DNA of 64,000 nucleotides. Source: Acanthosoma haemorrhoidale (taxonomy: Eukaryota; Arthropoda; Insecta; Hemiptera; Acanthosomatidae). This document shows, in pieces, positions 45,366 to 57,963 of the stretch (position 1 is its first letter; each line of letters begins with the position of its first letter). The notes under the pieces are model-generated. The model had not been told where the DNA came from, did no database searches, and saw only the letters and a list, made by a program, of their open reading frames with translations. The stretch covers positions 100,895,189 to 100,959,188 of the forward strand of contig OV884009.1 in assembly GCA_930367205.1 (NCBI GenBank), in the 5' to 3' direction. A program made the translations under genes and the position numbers.

Positions 45366-46820
45366 TTGAATATAATACAAACACGGATCCATGATTGTAA
45401 TATGCTTTATCGCCGAGGCCGGAGGGAGAGAAACGACCTTCCTAACATGAATGTGATCTGTATCACACATTAGTGGCCGGGAAAGTAACCCAGTCCATCT
45501 GGACTATATTAGGCAACACCCTGCCATTAGTACCTTCATTTTTTTTAGTGATTTCTAATAGTTATTTTTGTTTGTTCTTAGTATGTACATACTTATTTAT
45601 TTTTTTTAATCAAATTATCCGCAATTTTTCGATAATCCAGCAGTGGTCTGGTCCTATTCTTGTCGGACTATCGGGATTTTACTCTATGCAATTAGTTTAA
45701 ATATGTATAATAAAATGAAACATAAAACTATCAGCCTTGTATCTAATTCATTTGATTTAGGTTTACGAAACATCAAATAGGTTAACAAAAAACGAAATAA
45801 AAATTGGTATGATTTCATCACCTTCTCTCTCGTTTATTAGTTAGTATTTTCACTTATTTGTTTAGAGCTTGGATGGTTTAGAGGGAGAAATGTAATCACT
45901 TGTTTGTATGCCAATCTGTGCTGGTTTTAGAGAGCCCACTGTTCAAGCTTGAGATATTTTACATGGTGTTCCCGTTTGATATTTGGAAGACGTGAAAAAT
46001 ATAATCATTTCCATAAAGTATGAAGTATTGACATTAAAAAAATAGTTTGTGTTAAAAAAAATATTTGTCTACAATTCTGAGTCGATTTTGACAGTCTTCA
46101 TTGACGCCTTCATCAACAATATGTAATTTGTGTTTTGTTTTGCGATGCTGCAATAAAAATAAAAAACTTCAAAACTACCATTACCAACATGTTCACAAAT
46201 CAACCAGTATTATTCGGATATATGGTATTTTTAATGTTAGTTACATTTTATACCTTGATAACTTAAAAATAAATAATTAATCAGTAATAACAAATGTTGG
46301 GCACAGTATAAAATAATGATTAATAATATTTAAAATGTGTTTGGTATTGAAACTGACAGTAAAATAATTTTTCGGAACAACAATAGTCTCAATTGTTGTC
46401 ATGTATTTATCGCACTTGATTTGTTTCCTTTATGACCTATATTGATGAACAAACAAACAGGGAGACAAAAGATGGTGACATATATCTGTTAAAAAGTGAA
46501 AAATTATTTCAGTTATAAATGAGAATCCCACTTCTATTGAAGAATCATTATGGAACGGTTTCATGTGTGTCCGAAAAGAGGTATTTCCACCTGTCCTGAC
46601 TTCCGACGATTTCAGTTCATTTGAGCGAAATAATTTTAAGCCTAAAGACGCATAAAAACCATAGATAATTCGAAAAAACAAATAAAAAAACGTTACAATT
46701 TACTTAAGGAAACTGCATTGATGGCTTCCCTAGTATTTAGTATTTTTTAGTTGAGTGATTTTTATTGTGGTGTTGGCCTCATGATTATTTATAATTATTA
46801 ATAATTAACAGCCAAAAAAA
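45366..46820. other. AT-rich stretch, no gene recognised
   Basis: No exon, domain or repeat could be named. The 75-codon plus frame at 45473-45700 is hydrophobic low-complexity sequence. Confidence 0.45.
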
Positions 46821-46826
46821 AGTGGT

Positions 46827-46900
46827 TGCCAAAATCGGAACTCGAACCCGGGGCCTTCCCAATATCCAGCCGGGGGTTCTACCAACTGAGCTACCCTGCC
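46827..46900 (-). tRNA. tRNA-like sequence or tRNA-derived SINE head, putative GGA anticodon
   Basis: The minus strand has a canonical A box (TAGCTCAGTTGG) and B box (GGGTTCGAG) at correct spacing, and 74 nt fold as a cloverleaf. The D stem is GCTC/GAAC with one mismatch. The anticodon stem CCCGG/TTGGG encloses loop CTGGATA, which would give anticodon GGA. The T stem and acceptor stem hold mostly by G-T pairs with at least one mismatch. A GGA anticodon means serine, but serine tRNAs have a long variable arm and this one does not. It is more likely a tRNA pseudogene or SINE head that keeps a polymerase III promoter. Confidence 0.5.
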
Positions 46901-46904
46901 ACGA

Positions 46905-47529
46905 GTGACGACTTACCAGGTCCCCGAATCCTGTTCTTGCCAGTAATGTTTTCTTTACCTATTCATATTATTATTTTTCAGGTTTTATTTATTTTTTTTC
47001 CAAAACCAGAAACCCTTATGTTTCCTAACTATAACATAAGCCTGTCAGCCTGCCTGTTTAGACCTGGAGGCATGAAATCTTACAATGAGCTTATAATTTG
47101 TTGCTGCAACGATATGACAAGTAGTTCACCATAGATCTTGGTTAAATGTAATTAATTAATTAATTATGATTTATCTTTTTTCACTATAACTACAAAAAGT
47201 CATTAAAATCGTGTTACAACTTTAAGTCATCCCTAGTCTGACTTGATGTACGAAATTGTACATGTAAGTTTTATTTGATACATTATAGATAGAAAAAAAG
47301 CCATCCCAAGAATGAAGCTTCATTAATCAGTTATCTATAAATTGAAAAAAAATATGTGCTTTTATATTTAGTAGGTAATTAAATATATCTTTGTCGAAGT
47401 CTCGATAAATAAAATATATCATGATTCTATCGAACTATAATTAGAAAAGTTCAAATATTACTATAATTCAATCAAAATGTATTATTACATTATTATTATT
47501 ATTCAAATTTTCAACAAATAAAAAAAGTG
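46905..47529. other. AT-rich flank of the tandem array
   Basis: Low-complexity sequence between the tRNA-like locus and the first 3.9-kb unit. No gene is seen. Confidence 0.5.
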
Positions 47530-47662
47530 TATATAGTAATACTTGGAATAGCATTAGGTATGAGATTAATTTTAATTTTAATTAACTAAAGAGAGTAATC
47601 TATTTTAGCTCTACTGGCTTTATGCAGCCTAAATCATGAGGGAAGACAGAGATTTATAAGTA

Positions 47663-48525
47663 AAGGGCGTCCCAGAATTAAGGCAAGATTTGAATTTGCC
47701 GCCATTTTTGTAGTAAAATGCTGCCAACCCTAAAAAAAAACAATTTGACAGCTGACAGTTTAGGGTTAGTAAAAATGGAGCGTTACACGGTAGAACAACG
47801 TGTCTTTATTTTTGAACATTATCTCAAAAATAATGAAAGTTTGGCGGCCGCAGTTCGAAAATTTCATACAAAATATGGCCGGAATAGAGTTTTGACTTTA
47901 TCAACTGTGAAGATATTAATTAAAAAATTTAGGGAGACTGGATCAGTTGGAGACACTAAACATGCTGGTCATCCAAAAATGTCAATATCGAAGCAGTGCG
48001 TGAGAGTGTTGTTGAAAATCCAGGAACATCAATTCGGGGTCGTAGACCATGCCGAAATCGGATGATATTGATGTGGCCAATATGTGGTTTCAAGAAGATG
48101 GTGCCACATGCCACACAACCCATGAAACAATTCAAATACTGCATGAGAAATTTCCAGTTCGTGTACTCTCTCGTTTCGGTGATCAGAATTGGCCTCTTTA
48201 ATCGTGTGATTTAACGCCTTTAGATTTATTTTTATAGGGTTATTTGAAGTCAAAGGTGTATGTCAACAAGCCCATCTCCACCCGTGCATTAAAAGAGGAA
48301 ATTCAACGCTCCATCAACGAAATTCAACCACATTTACGCCAAATGGTCATGGAAAATTTCGACAAAAGAGTGCCAGCAAAGTCGTGGAGGCCATTTGCCC
48401 TATGTGTTATTCCATAAATAACCCTATCCTATTTACTTTATAATTCAATAAAAAAAAACAAGAAAAATACTAAAATCTGTGTTTTCTATTTAAATCAAAT
48501 TTTGTATTGATTCTAGGACACCCTT
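47663..48525 (+). mobile_element. Internally deleted DD41D-type mariner-like element, copy 1
   Basis: An 863-bp element bounded by TA and by inverted termini starting AAGGG(C/T)GTCC; 25 of 31 terminal bases match. From 47718 the frame encodes an N-terminal helix-turn-helix domain (MERYTVEQRVFIFEHYLKNN, then STVKILIKKFRETGSV), as in arthropod transposases with a DUF4817-type N-terminus. After VENPGTSIRGRR the middle of the protein is missing, and sequence resumes at WFQEDGATCHTTHETI with the second catalytic Asp. LTPLDLFL supplies the third Asp, with 41 positions between the two. Two stops replace conserved positions after NWPL and in FLWG. It cannot make an active enzyme, but the ends are intact. 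Confidence 0.85.
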
Positions 48526-50139
48526 TACTATGGCGTCTGAGCGATCAATTGTCAAATATTAAGTCAGAAAGACTTTTCTTTTTATTAGTTGCCATTTTTA
48601 TATTTTGACAAAAACATTTGCAGCATTGTTGAGTATAAATTTAAAATTACAGATCTATCGGATAATATTTTATGATCAATATTATAGGACCTATAGACGA
48701 TTGACCCTTATCCGAAAGTACAGTCTCCCTATTCGGCTTCAGCAAATAAATAGTACAAAATTTATTTGTCATCAATTACGAGATATCTCAGCATCGAGAT
48801 ATAATAAATGCAGATCTGTTTATTCAAATAATGCCAGATTAAATTTGAAATGAGGCGGGACGTGGTTTAAATTGAGCCCCTCATTTGTTAGGTAAACTCG
48901 CAAAAAGCGGGTAGGGGGGGGGGCGATAAGGAGGGGTTGACTTTCACTAGATAAATTGAAACGGGAGGAAATAATAAGTTGCTGTTATCGGGGATTGCTA
49001 CCCACCGATATCGTTAGACCTCCAGACTCAAAGCACCATCGTGTCAATATATCCCAAAACGATCAGGTTACCTTCAAGAAACACACATTTATCAAGTGAT
49101 AATGGAACATTAGGCCTTGCTAAAAAGTAACACTGCTCTTTCTAAAACATCGTCGTAGGCAACTCTCAAATAAAACACAAAATAAAGAAAAAACTATTGT
49201 ATGAGTATATAGTTTACTATATCAACTATCATTTATATTTACATAAGAAATTACACATGAGGCTGCTAAGCTCAAAGATCATCTTTATTTTGAGACTGGT
49301 TCACTGAATAGTTTGAAATGTGCATTTCTGTTTTGTACTTTGTCAGTTATTATATGCGATAAGAAAAACCTATAGGGGAAACAAGAAACAATTGTGCATT
49401 TTTTTCAGAACTACCTGTGGTCAGTTCTTTTACTTTTTTGAAAAAGTCATTGTGATTTCTGAGCCCAAGTAAACAGCCAATACTTTCTGATAGGAACGGG
49501 AAAATGTTTTTTCTCAGGTCAATAAAATGTTAATTATTTATTATAAGAATATAATGATTTTTCTTACATGGCTAGTGACATGTAAGAGACAACACACATA
49601 CGATTTATAAGATATTTATAAAAATAATATAGGTTCGCGGTTCAAAAACAGAAATCGCATATTTGGTGTAATTCAAGCCGATATCGATGTTTTGTTTAAG
49701 CTTGAAAAGGAATTGTCAATGATCAAGATTGATTCAAAAAGTAAGTGAAGTATTTTTAATAAAGTGTAAAAATGCCACGTGGTTTCTTGGCAATTTTTTA
49801 TTATATCTTTTTTTTTCAGCTCGACAGTCATACAGGGATACAAGAGATAAGTTATAACAAATAATAATTTCACAGAACAGAATGGGGAATGGTCTTATTT
49901 TAAGCCTTCACCTAAATATAATTTCTTAACAATATTATTCATCTTGAAAATTTAGTTGATTAATACATTATTGCTATGCTAGGATATAAAATGATAATTT
50001 TTAGAATTGAAAAATAATTTAAATAATGCATAATGATGGCGGTAGTGATAATTTACTAGTTATATAAGCGATATATAACAAAAAAAACTATGAAAAACAA
50101 AACAAATTTTCTGTAAATGATAAATTATAAATTTGTATA
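48526..50139. other. Non-coding part of tandem unit
   Basis: AT-rich sequence with a run of about ten G at 48916-48925 and no recognisable gene. The same holds for the matching parts of copies 2 and 3. Confidence 0.6.
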
Positions 50140-51310
50140 CGAGAGGATGTCTTTTAGGAATCTTGTTTTCAATCTTATATTTCATGACGGAATTCCAAGG
50201 TTATATATGATTGATCCTTCAACATATTGTAATTGGAGACGGTAATCCATGCATTTAATTTTTATAAAATCTACCGTAGTCAATTTGCGGGTCTTGGTGA
50301 AGTTATTTGTTCCCGACAAACCAGGAAGCACTCACAACAACCCTTAGAATATTATTTTGGAAAATTTCCAGCATTTTAAGGTGTGAAGTATAGGCAGAGC
50401 CCCATACTTGACAACTGTACATGATCAGTGGTCTACCAATGGTACGGAAGATTAGAATGGCAATATCCGCTTTCAGGTGCGAATATGCCTCAAGTCTCTT
50501 TTTCATGTCAAGTGGTGGCTCAAGATGACATTAATTTTTAGTATGACCTGTCCGTTGGCAATTTCTGCACATGGGGATGTCACCGTGTTTATTTCAGTCC
50601 AACTTTTATAACTGCGGAAACAAGTTATTAACGGAAATATAATTTTGGTTTCTTGTTTACTAACCGGAGTCACAAAGCAACGAGCTTTTGGCATTTTTCC
50701 CTGTTTAATATTCGTGAAACGTGGACAATTCGATATTTTTTGTGATTCATAATTTTAACTCGCTCTCACTGAATGAGTGGGGAACACCTCTTAATACAAC
50801 TGAATTTTTTCTCTCTAATGCATATGCATAACATTGAATTTTTTCAAGATTAAAATATCATGTAATAATCGTTCGAATGTCCTCGACCTATGATAACATC
50901 ATTTTAATTTTTTGTCCATTTAGTTTTGTTGTGAATGGCTCTATACTTAGTGAGTTTATGACATTTATAATTAATTGTATTCTGAATAAAAATTGTTGGA
51001 ATTTTAATAGCTGAATATTTTAGTTGGGATGGTTTATTACTGGAATCATCAACTGGATGGTCAGGTGATCAGATTTCTCAAAGAGATTTCCCCATTTTTT
51101 TCTCCAGTGAAAGATTTGGTAGTGTGCCTTCTAAATTTCTTGTTTTTGGGTCGGTTACCTCTTTAAATTTTGGATTCATTGTTGCCATTGTGGGTTGGAG
51201 GTTATTAGATGAGCCTGGTGGATACTTTACGTCACCGAAAATGTTCATATATAAACGATGAATGCAAGTACGAAAATGAAAAAAAAGTGGTAATACGAAA
51301 CCAAGCAAAA
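50140..51310 (-). pseudogene. LINE remnant: ORF1 zinc knuckle joined to RT tail, copy 1
   Basis: On the minus strand, a worn gag-like ORF1 (around 50780-51300) includes VVLRGVPHSFSESELK and reaches a zinc knuckle at about 50530-50575: CRNC, then H and C in the CX2CX4HX4C spacing, with a stop just before the last Cys. Directly after it the sequence continues into the end of a reverse transcriptase: KKRLEAYSHLKAD, RPLIMYSCQVWG and LEIFQNNILRVVV (50303-50506). Endonuclease and RT palm are absent, so a large internal deletion joined ORF1 to the ORF2 tail. The ORF1 style fits Jockey-clade elements. Confidence 0.7.
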
Positions 51311-51574
51311 TATGATTTAATATATAATATAGTTTATGCTATATATGTAAAGAACAAGTCTCCAGTCATTGTATTTCTTGATTTTAAAATCCGCCCGCGG
51401 CAGCACAGTAGAACAGACGACTGAAGGTCGTGACTAGGAGTTATATAGTAATACTTGGAATAGCATTAGGTATGAGATTAATTTTAATTTTAATTAACTA
51501 AAGAGAGTAATCTATTTTAGCTCTACTGGCTTTATGCAGCCTAAATCATGAGGGAAGACAGAGATTTATAAGTA

Positions 51575-52437
51575 AAGGGCGTCCCAGAATTAAGGCAAGA
51601 TTTGAATTTGCCGCCATTTTTGTAGTAAAATGCTGCCAACCCTAAAAAAAAACAATTTGACAGCTGACAGTTTAGGGTTAGTAAAAATGGAGCGTTACAC
51701 GGTAGAACAACGTGTCTTTATTTTTGAACATTATCTCAAAAATAATGAAAGTTTGGCGGCCGCAGTTCGAAAATTTCATACAAAATATGGCCGGAATAGA
51801 GTTTTGACTTTATCAACTGTGAAGATATTAATTAAAAAATTTAGGGAGACTGGATCAGTTGGAGACACTAAACATGCTGGTCATCCAAAAATGTCAATAT
51901 CGAAGCAGTGCGTGAGAGTGTTGTTGAAAATCCAGGAACATCAATTCGGGGTCGTAGACCATGCCGAAATCGGATGATATTGATGTGGCCAATATGTGGT
52001 TTCAAGAAGATGGTGCCACATGCCACACAACCCATGAAACAATTCAAATACTGCATGAGAAATTTCCAGTTCGTGTACTCTCTCGTTTCGGTGATCAGAA
52101 TTGGCCTCTTTAATCGTGTGATTTAACGCCTTTAGATTTATTTTTATAGGGTTATTTGAAGTCAAAGGTGTATGTCAACAAGCCCATCTCCACCCGTGCA
52201 TTAAAAGAGGAAATTCAACGCTCCATCAACGAAATTCAACCACATTTACGCCAAATGGTCATGGAAAATTTCGACAAAAGAGTGCCAGCAAAGTCGTGGA
52301 GGCCATTTGCCCTATGTGTTATTCCATAAATAACCCTATCCTATTTACTTTATAATTCAATAAAAAAAAACAAGAAAAATACTAAAATCTGTGTTTTCTA
52401 TTTAAATCAAATTTTGTATTGATTCTAGGACACCCTT
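51575..52437 (+). mobile_element. Internally deleted DD41D-type mariner-like element, copy 2
   Basis: Identical in layout and lesions to the element at 47663-48525: same TA borders, same missing catalytic middle, same two stops. It spread by segmental duplication and not by transposition, because the flanks are copied too. Confidence 0.85.
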
Positions 52438-54051
52438 TACTATGGCGTCTGAGCGATCAATTGTCAAATATTAAGTCAGAAAGACTTTTCTTTTTATTAG
52501 TTGCCATTTTTATATTTTGACAAAAACATTTGCAGCATTGTTGAGTATAAATTTAAAATTACAGATCTATCGGATAATATTTTATGATCAATATTATAGG
52601 ACCTATAGACGATTGACCCTTATCCGAAAGTACAGTCTCCCTATTCGGCTTCAGCAAATAAATAGTACAAAATTTATTTGTCATCAATTACGAGATATCT
52701 CAGCATCGAGATATAATAAATGCAGATCTGTTTATTCAAATAATGCCAGATTAAATTTGAAATGAGGCGGGACGTGGTTTAAATTGAGCCCCTCATTTGT
52801 TAGGTAAACTCGCAAAAAGCGGGTAGGGGGGGGGGCGATAAGGAGGGGTTGACTTTCACTAGATAAATTGAAACGGGAGGAAATAATAAGTTGCTGTTAT
52901 CGGGGATTGCTACCCACCGATATCGTTAGACCTCCAGACTCAAAGCACCATCGTGTCAATATATCCCAAAACGATCAGGTTACCTTCAAGAAACACACAT
53001 TTATCAAGTGATAATGGAACATTAGGCCTTGCTAAAAAGTAACACTGCTCTTTCTAAAACATCGTCGTAGGCAACTCTCAAATAAAACACAAAATAAAGA
53101 AAAAACTATTGTATGAGTATATAGTTTACTATATCAACTATCATTTATATTTACATAAGAAATTACACATGAGGCTGCTAAGCTCAAAGATCATCTTTAT
53201 TTTGAGACTGGTTCACTGAATAGTTTGAAATGTGCATTTCTGTTTTGTACTTTGTCAGTTATTATATGCGATAAGAAAAACCTATAGGGGAAACAAGAAA
53301 CAATTGTGCATTTTTTTCAGAACTACCTGTGGTCAGTTCTTTTACTTTTTTGAAAAAGTCATTGTGATTTCTGAGCCCAAGTAAACAGCCAATACTTTCT
53401 GATAGGAACGGGAAAATGTTTTTTCTCAGGTCAATAAAATGTTAATTATTTATTATAAGAATATAATGATTTTTCTTACATGGCTAGTGACATGTAAGAG
53501 ACAACACACATACGATTTATAAGATATTTATAAAAATAATATAGGTTCGCGGTTCAAAAACAGAAATCGCATATTTGGTGTAATTCAAGCCGATATCGAT
53601 GTTTTGTTTAAGCTTGAAAAGGAATTGTCAATGATCAAGATTGATTCAAAAAGTAAGTGAAGTATTTTTAATAAAGTGTAAAAATGCCACGTGGTTTCTT
53701 GGCAATTTTTTATTATATCTTTTTTTTTCAGCTCGACAGTCATACAGGGATACAAGAGATAAGTTATAACAAATAATAATTTCACAGAACAGAATGGGGA
53801 ATGGTCTTATTTTAAGCCTTCACCTAAATATAATTTCTTAACAATATTATTCATCTTGAAAATTTAGTTGATTAATACATTATTGCTATGCTAGGATATA
53901 AAATGATAATTTTTAGAATTGAAAAATAATTTAAATAATGCATAATGATGGCGGTAGTGATAATTTACTAGTTATATAAGCGATATATAACAAAAAAAAC
54001 TATGAAAAACAAAACAAATTTTCTGTAAATGATAAATTATAAATTTGTATA

Positions 54052-55222
54052 CGAGAGGATGTCTTTTAGGAATCTTGTTTTCAATCTTATATTTCATGAC
54101 GGAATTCCAAGGTTATATATGATTGATCCTTCAACATATTGTAATTGGAGACGGTAATCCATGCATTTAATTTTTATAAAATCTACCGTAGTCAATTTGC
54201 GGGTCTTGGTGAAGTTATTTGTTCCCGACAAACCAGGAAGCACTCACAACAACCCTTAGAATATTATTTTGGAAAATTTCCAGCATTTTAAGGTGTGAAG
54301 TATAGGCAGAGCCCCATACTTGACAACTGTACATGATCAGTGGTCTACCAATGGTACGGAAGATTAGAATGGCAATATCCGCTTTCAGGTGCGAATATGC
54401 CTCAAGTCTCTTTTTCATGTCAAGTGGTGGCTCAAGATGACATTAATTTTTAGTATGACCTGTCCGTTGGCAATTTCTGCACATGGGGATGTCACCGTGT
54501 TTATTTCAGTCCAACTTTTATAACTGCGGAAACAAGTTATTAACGGAAATATAATTTTGGTTTCTTGTTTACTAACCGGAGTCACAAAGCAACGAGCTTT
54601 TGGCATTTTTCCCTGTTTAATATTCGTGAAACGTGGACAATTCGATATTTTTTGTGATTCATAATTTTAACTCGCTCTCACTGAATGAGTGGGGAACACC
54701 TCTTAATACAACTGAATTTTTTCTCTCTAATGCATATGCATAACATTGAATTTTTTCAAGATTAAAATATCATGTAATAATCGTTCGAATGTCCTCGACC
54801 TATGATAACATCATTTTAATTTTTTGTCCATTTAGTTTTGTTGTGAATGGCTCTATACTTAGTGAGTTTATGACATTTATAATTAATTGTATTCTGAATA
54901 AAAATTGTTGGAATTTTAATAGCTGAATATTTTAGTTGGGATGGTTTATTACTGGAATCATCAACTGGATGGTCAGGTGATCAGATTTCTCAAAGAGATT
55001 TCCCCATTTTTTTCTCCAGTGAAAGATTTGGTAGTGTGCCTTCTAAATTTCTTGTTTTTGGGTCGGTTACCTCTTTAAATTTTGGATTCATTGTTGCCAT
55101 TGTGGGTTGGAGGTTATTAGATGAGCCTGGTGGATACTTTACGTCACCGAAAATGTTCATATATAAACGATGAATGCAAGTACGAAAATGAAAAAAAAGT
55201 GGTAATACGAAACCAAGCAAAA
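54052..55222 (-). pseudogene. LINE remnant (zinc knuckle joined to RT tail), copy 2
   Basis: Same deleted Jockey-type relic as in copy 1; the RT tail frame lies at 54215-54418 and the zinc knuckle just to its right. Confidence 0.7.
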
Positions 55223-55486
55223 TATGATTTAATATATAATATAGTTTATGCTATATATGTAAAGAACAAGTCTCCAGTCATTGTATTTCTTGATTTTAAA
55301 ATCCGCCCGCGGCAGCACAGTAGAACAGACGACTGAAGGTCGTGACTAGGAGTTATATAGTAATACTTGGAATAGCATTAGGTATGAGATTAATTTTAAT
55401 TTTAATTAACTAAAGAGAGTAATCTATTTTAGCTCTACTGGCTTTATGCAGCCTAAATCATGAGGGAAGACAGAGATTTATAAGTA

Positions 55487-56349
55487 AAGGGCGTCCCAGA
55501 ATTAAGGCAAGATTTGAATTTGCCGCCATTTTTGTAGTAAAATGCTGCCAACCCTAAAAAAAAACAATTTGACAGCTGACAGTTTAGGGTTAGTAAAAAT
55601 GGAGCGTTACACGGTAGAACAACGTGTCTTTATTTTTGAACATTATCTCAAAAATAATGAAAGTTTGGCGGCCGCAGTTCGAAAATTTCATACAAAATAT
55701 GGCCGGAATAGAGTTTTGACTTTATCAACTGTGAAGATATTAATTAAAAAATTTAGGGAGACTGGATCAGTTGGAGACACTAAACATGCTGGTCATCCAA
55801 AAATGTCAATATCGAAGCAGTGCGTGAGAGTGTTGTTGAAAATCCAGGAACATCAATTCGGGGTCGTAGACCATGCCGAAATCGGATGATATTGATGTGG
55901 CCAATATGTGGTTTCAAGAAGATGGTGCCACATGCCACACAACCCATGAAACAATTCAAATACTGCATGAGAAATTTCCAGTTCGTGTACTCTCTCGTTT
56001 CGGTGATCAGAATTGGCCTCTTTAATCGTGTGATTTAACGCCTTTAGATTTATTTTTATAGGGTTATTTGAAGTCAAAGGTGTATGTCAACAAGCCCATC
56101 TCCACCCGTGCATTAAAAGAGGAAATTCAACGCTCCATCAACGAAATTCAACCACATTTACGCCAAATGGTCATGGAAAATTTCGACAAAAGAGTGCCAG
56201 CAAAGTCGTGGAGGCCATTTGCCCTATGTGTTATTCCATAAATAACCCTATCCTATTTACTTTATAATTCAATAAAAAAAAACAAGAAAAATACTAAAAT
56301 CTGTGTTTTCTATTTAAATCAAATTTTGTATTGATTCTAGGACACCCTT
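55487..56349 (+). mobile_element. Internally deleted DD41D-type mariner-like element, copy 3
   Basis: Third identical copy, with the same terminal repeats, deletion and stops as at 47663-48525. Confidence 0.85.
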
Positions 56350-57963
56350 TACTATGGCGTCTGAGCGATCAATTGTCAAATATTAAGTCAGAAAGACTTT
56401 TCTTTTTATTAGTTGCCATTTTTATATTTTGACAAAAACATTTGCAGCATTGTTGAGTATAAATTTAAAATTACAGATCTATCGGATAATATTTTATGAT
56501 CAATATTATAGGACCTATAGACGATTGACCCTTATCCGAAAGTACAGTCTCCCTATTCGGCTTCAGCAAATAAATAGTACAAAATTTATTTGTCATCAAT
56601 TACGAGATATCTCAGCATCGAGATATAATAAATGCAGATCTGTTTATTCAAATAATGCCAGATTAAATTTGAAATGAGGCGGGACGTGGTTTAAATTGAG
56701 CCCCTCATTTGTTAGGTAAACTCGCAAAAAGCGGGTAGGGGGGGGGGCGATAAGGAGGGGTTGACTTTCACTAGATAAATTGAAACGGGAGGAAATAATA
56801 AGTTGCTGTTATCGGGGATTGCTACCCACCGATATCGTTAGACCTCCAGACTCAAAGCACCATCGTGTCAATATATCCCAAAACGATCAGGTTACCTTCA
56901 AGAAACACACATTTATCAAGTGATAATGGAACATTAGGCCTTGCTAAAAAGTAACACTGCTCTTTCTAAAACATCGTCGTAGGCAACTCTCAAATAAAAC
57001 ACAAAATAAAGAAAAAACTATTGTATGAGTATATAGTTTACTATATCAACTATCATTTATATTTACATAAGAAATTACACATGAGGCTGCTAAGCTCAAA
57101 GATCATCTTTATTTTGAGACTGGTTCACTGAATAGTTTGAAATGTGCATTTCTGTTTTGTACTTTGTCAGTTATTATATGCGATAAGAAAAACCTATAGG
57201 GGAAACAAGAAACAATTGTGCATTTTTTTCAGAACTACCTGTGGTCAGTTCTTTTACTTTTTTGAAAAAGTCATTGTGATTTCTGAGCCCAAGTAAACAG
57301 CCAATACTTTCTGATAGGAACGGGAAAATGTTTTTTCTCAGGTCAATAAAATGTTAATTATTTATTATAAGAATATAATGATTTTTCTTACATGGCTAGT
57401 GACATGTAAGAGACAACACACATACGATTTATAAGATATTTATAAAAATAATATAGGTTCGCGGTTCAAAAACAGAAATCGCATATTTGGTGTAATTCAA
57501 GCCGATATCGATGTTTTGTTTAAGCTTGAAAAGGAATTGTCAATGATCAAGATTGATTCAAAAAGTAAGTGAAGTATTTTTAATAAAGTGTAAAAATGCC
57601 ACGTGGTTTCTTGGCAATTTTTTATTATATCTTTTTTTTTCAGCTCGACAGTCATACAGGGATACAAGAGATAAGTTATAACAAATAATAATTTCACAGA
57701 ACAGAATGGGGAATGGTCTTATTTTAAGCCTTCACCTAAATATAATTTCTTAACAATATTATTCATCTTGAAAATTTAGTTGATTAATACATTATTGCTA
57801 TGCTAGGATATAAAATGATAATTTTTAGAATTGAAAAATAATTTAAATAATGCATAATGATGGCGGTAGTGATAATTTACTAGTTATATAAGCGATATAT
57901 AACAAAAAAAACTATGAAAAACAAAACAAATTTTCTGTAAATGATAAATTATAAATTTGTATA

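Larger units (their letters stand above)
47530..51441. repeat. 3912-bp tandem unit, copy 1
   Basis: The first of three head-to-tail copies. All recognisable landmarks recur at exact 3912-base spacing, and I saw no difference between copies, even in homopolymer runs. Each boundary carries tatatag, which also occurs once more just after the third copy, so copies are joined at a 7-bp microhomology. The unit holds a DNA transposon relic, a LINE relic and AT-rich DNA, and no host gene. Confidence 0.93.
51442..55353. repeat. 3912-bp tandem unit, copy 2
   Basis: The middle copy of the array, indistinguishable from copy 1 by eye. Both of its junctions are the tatatag microhomology. Confidence 0.93.

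Noticed and set aside
47956..48253. Overlapping minus-strand frames within the mariner-like element and its copies
   Set aside because: They are antisense to the transposase remnant.
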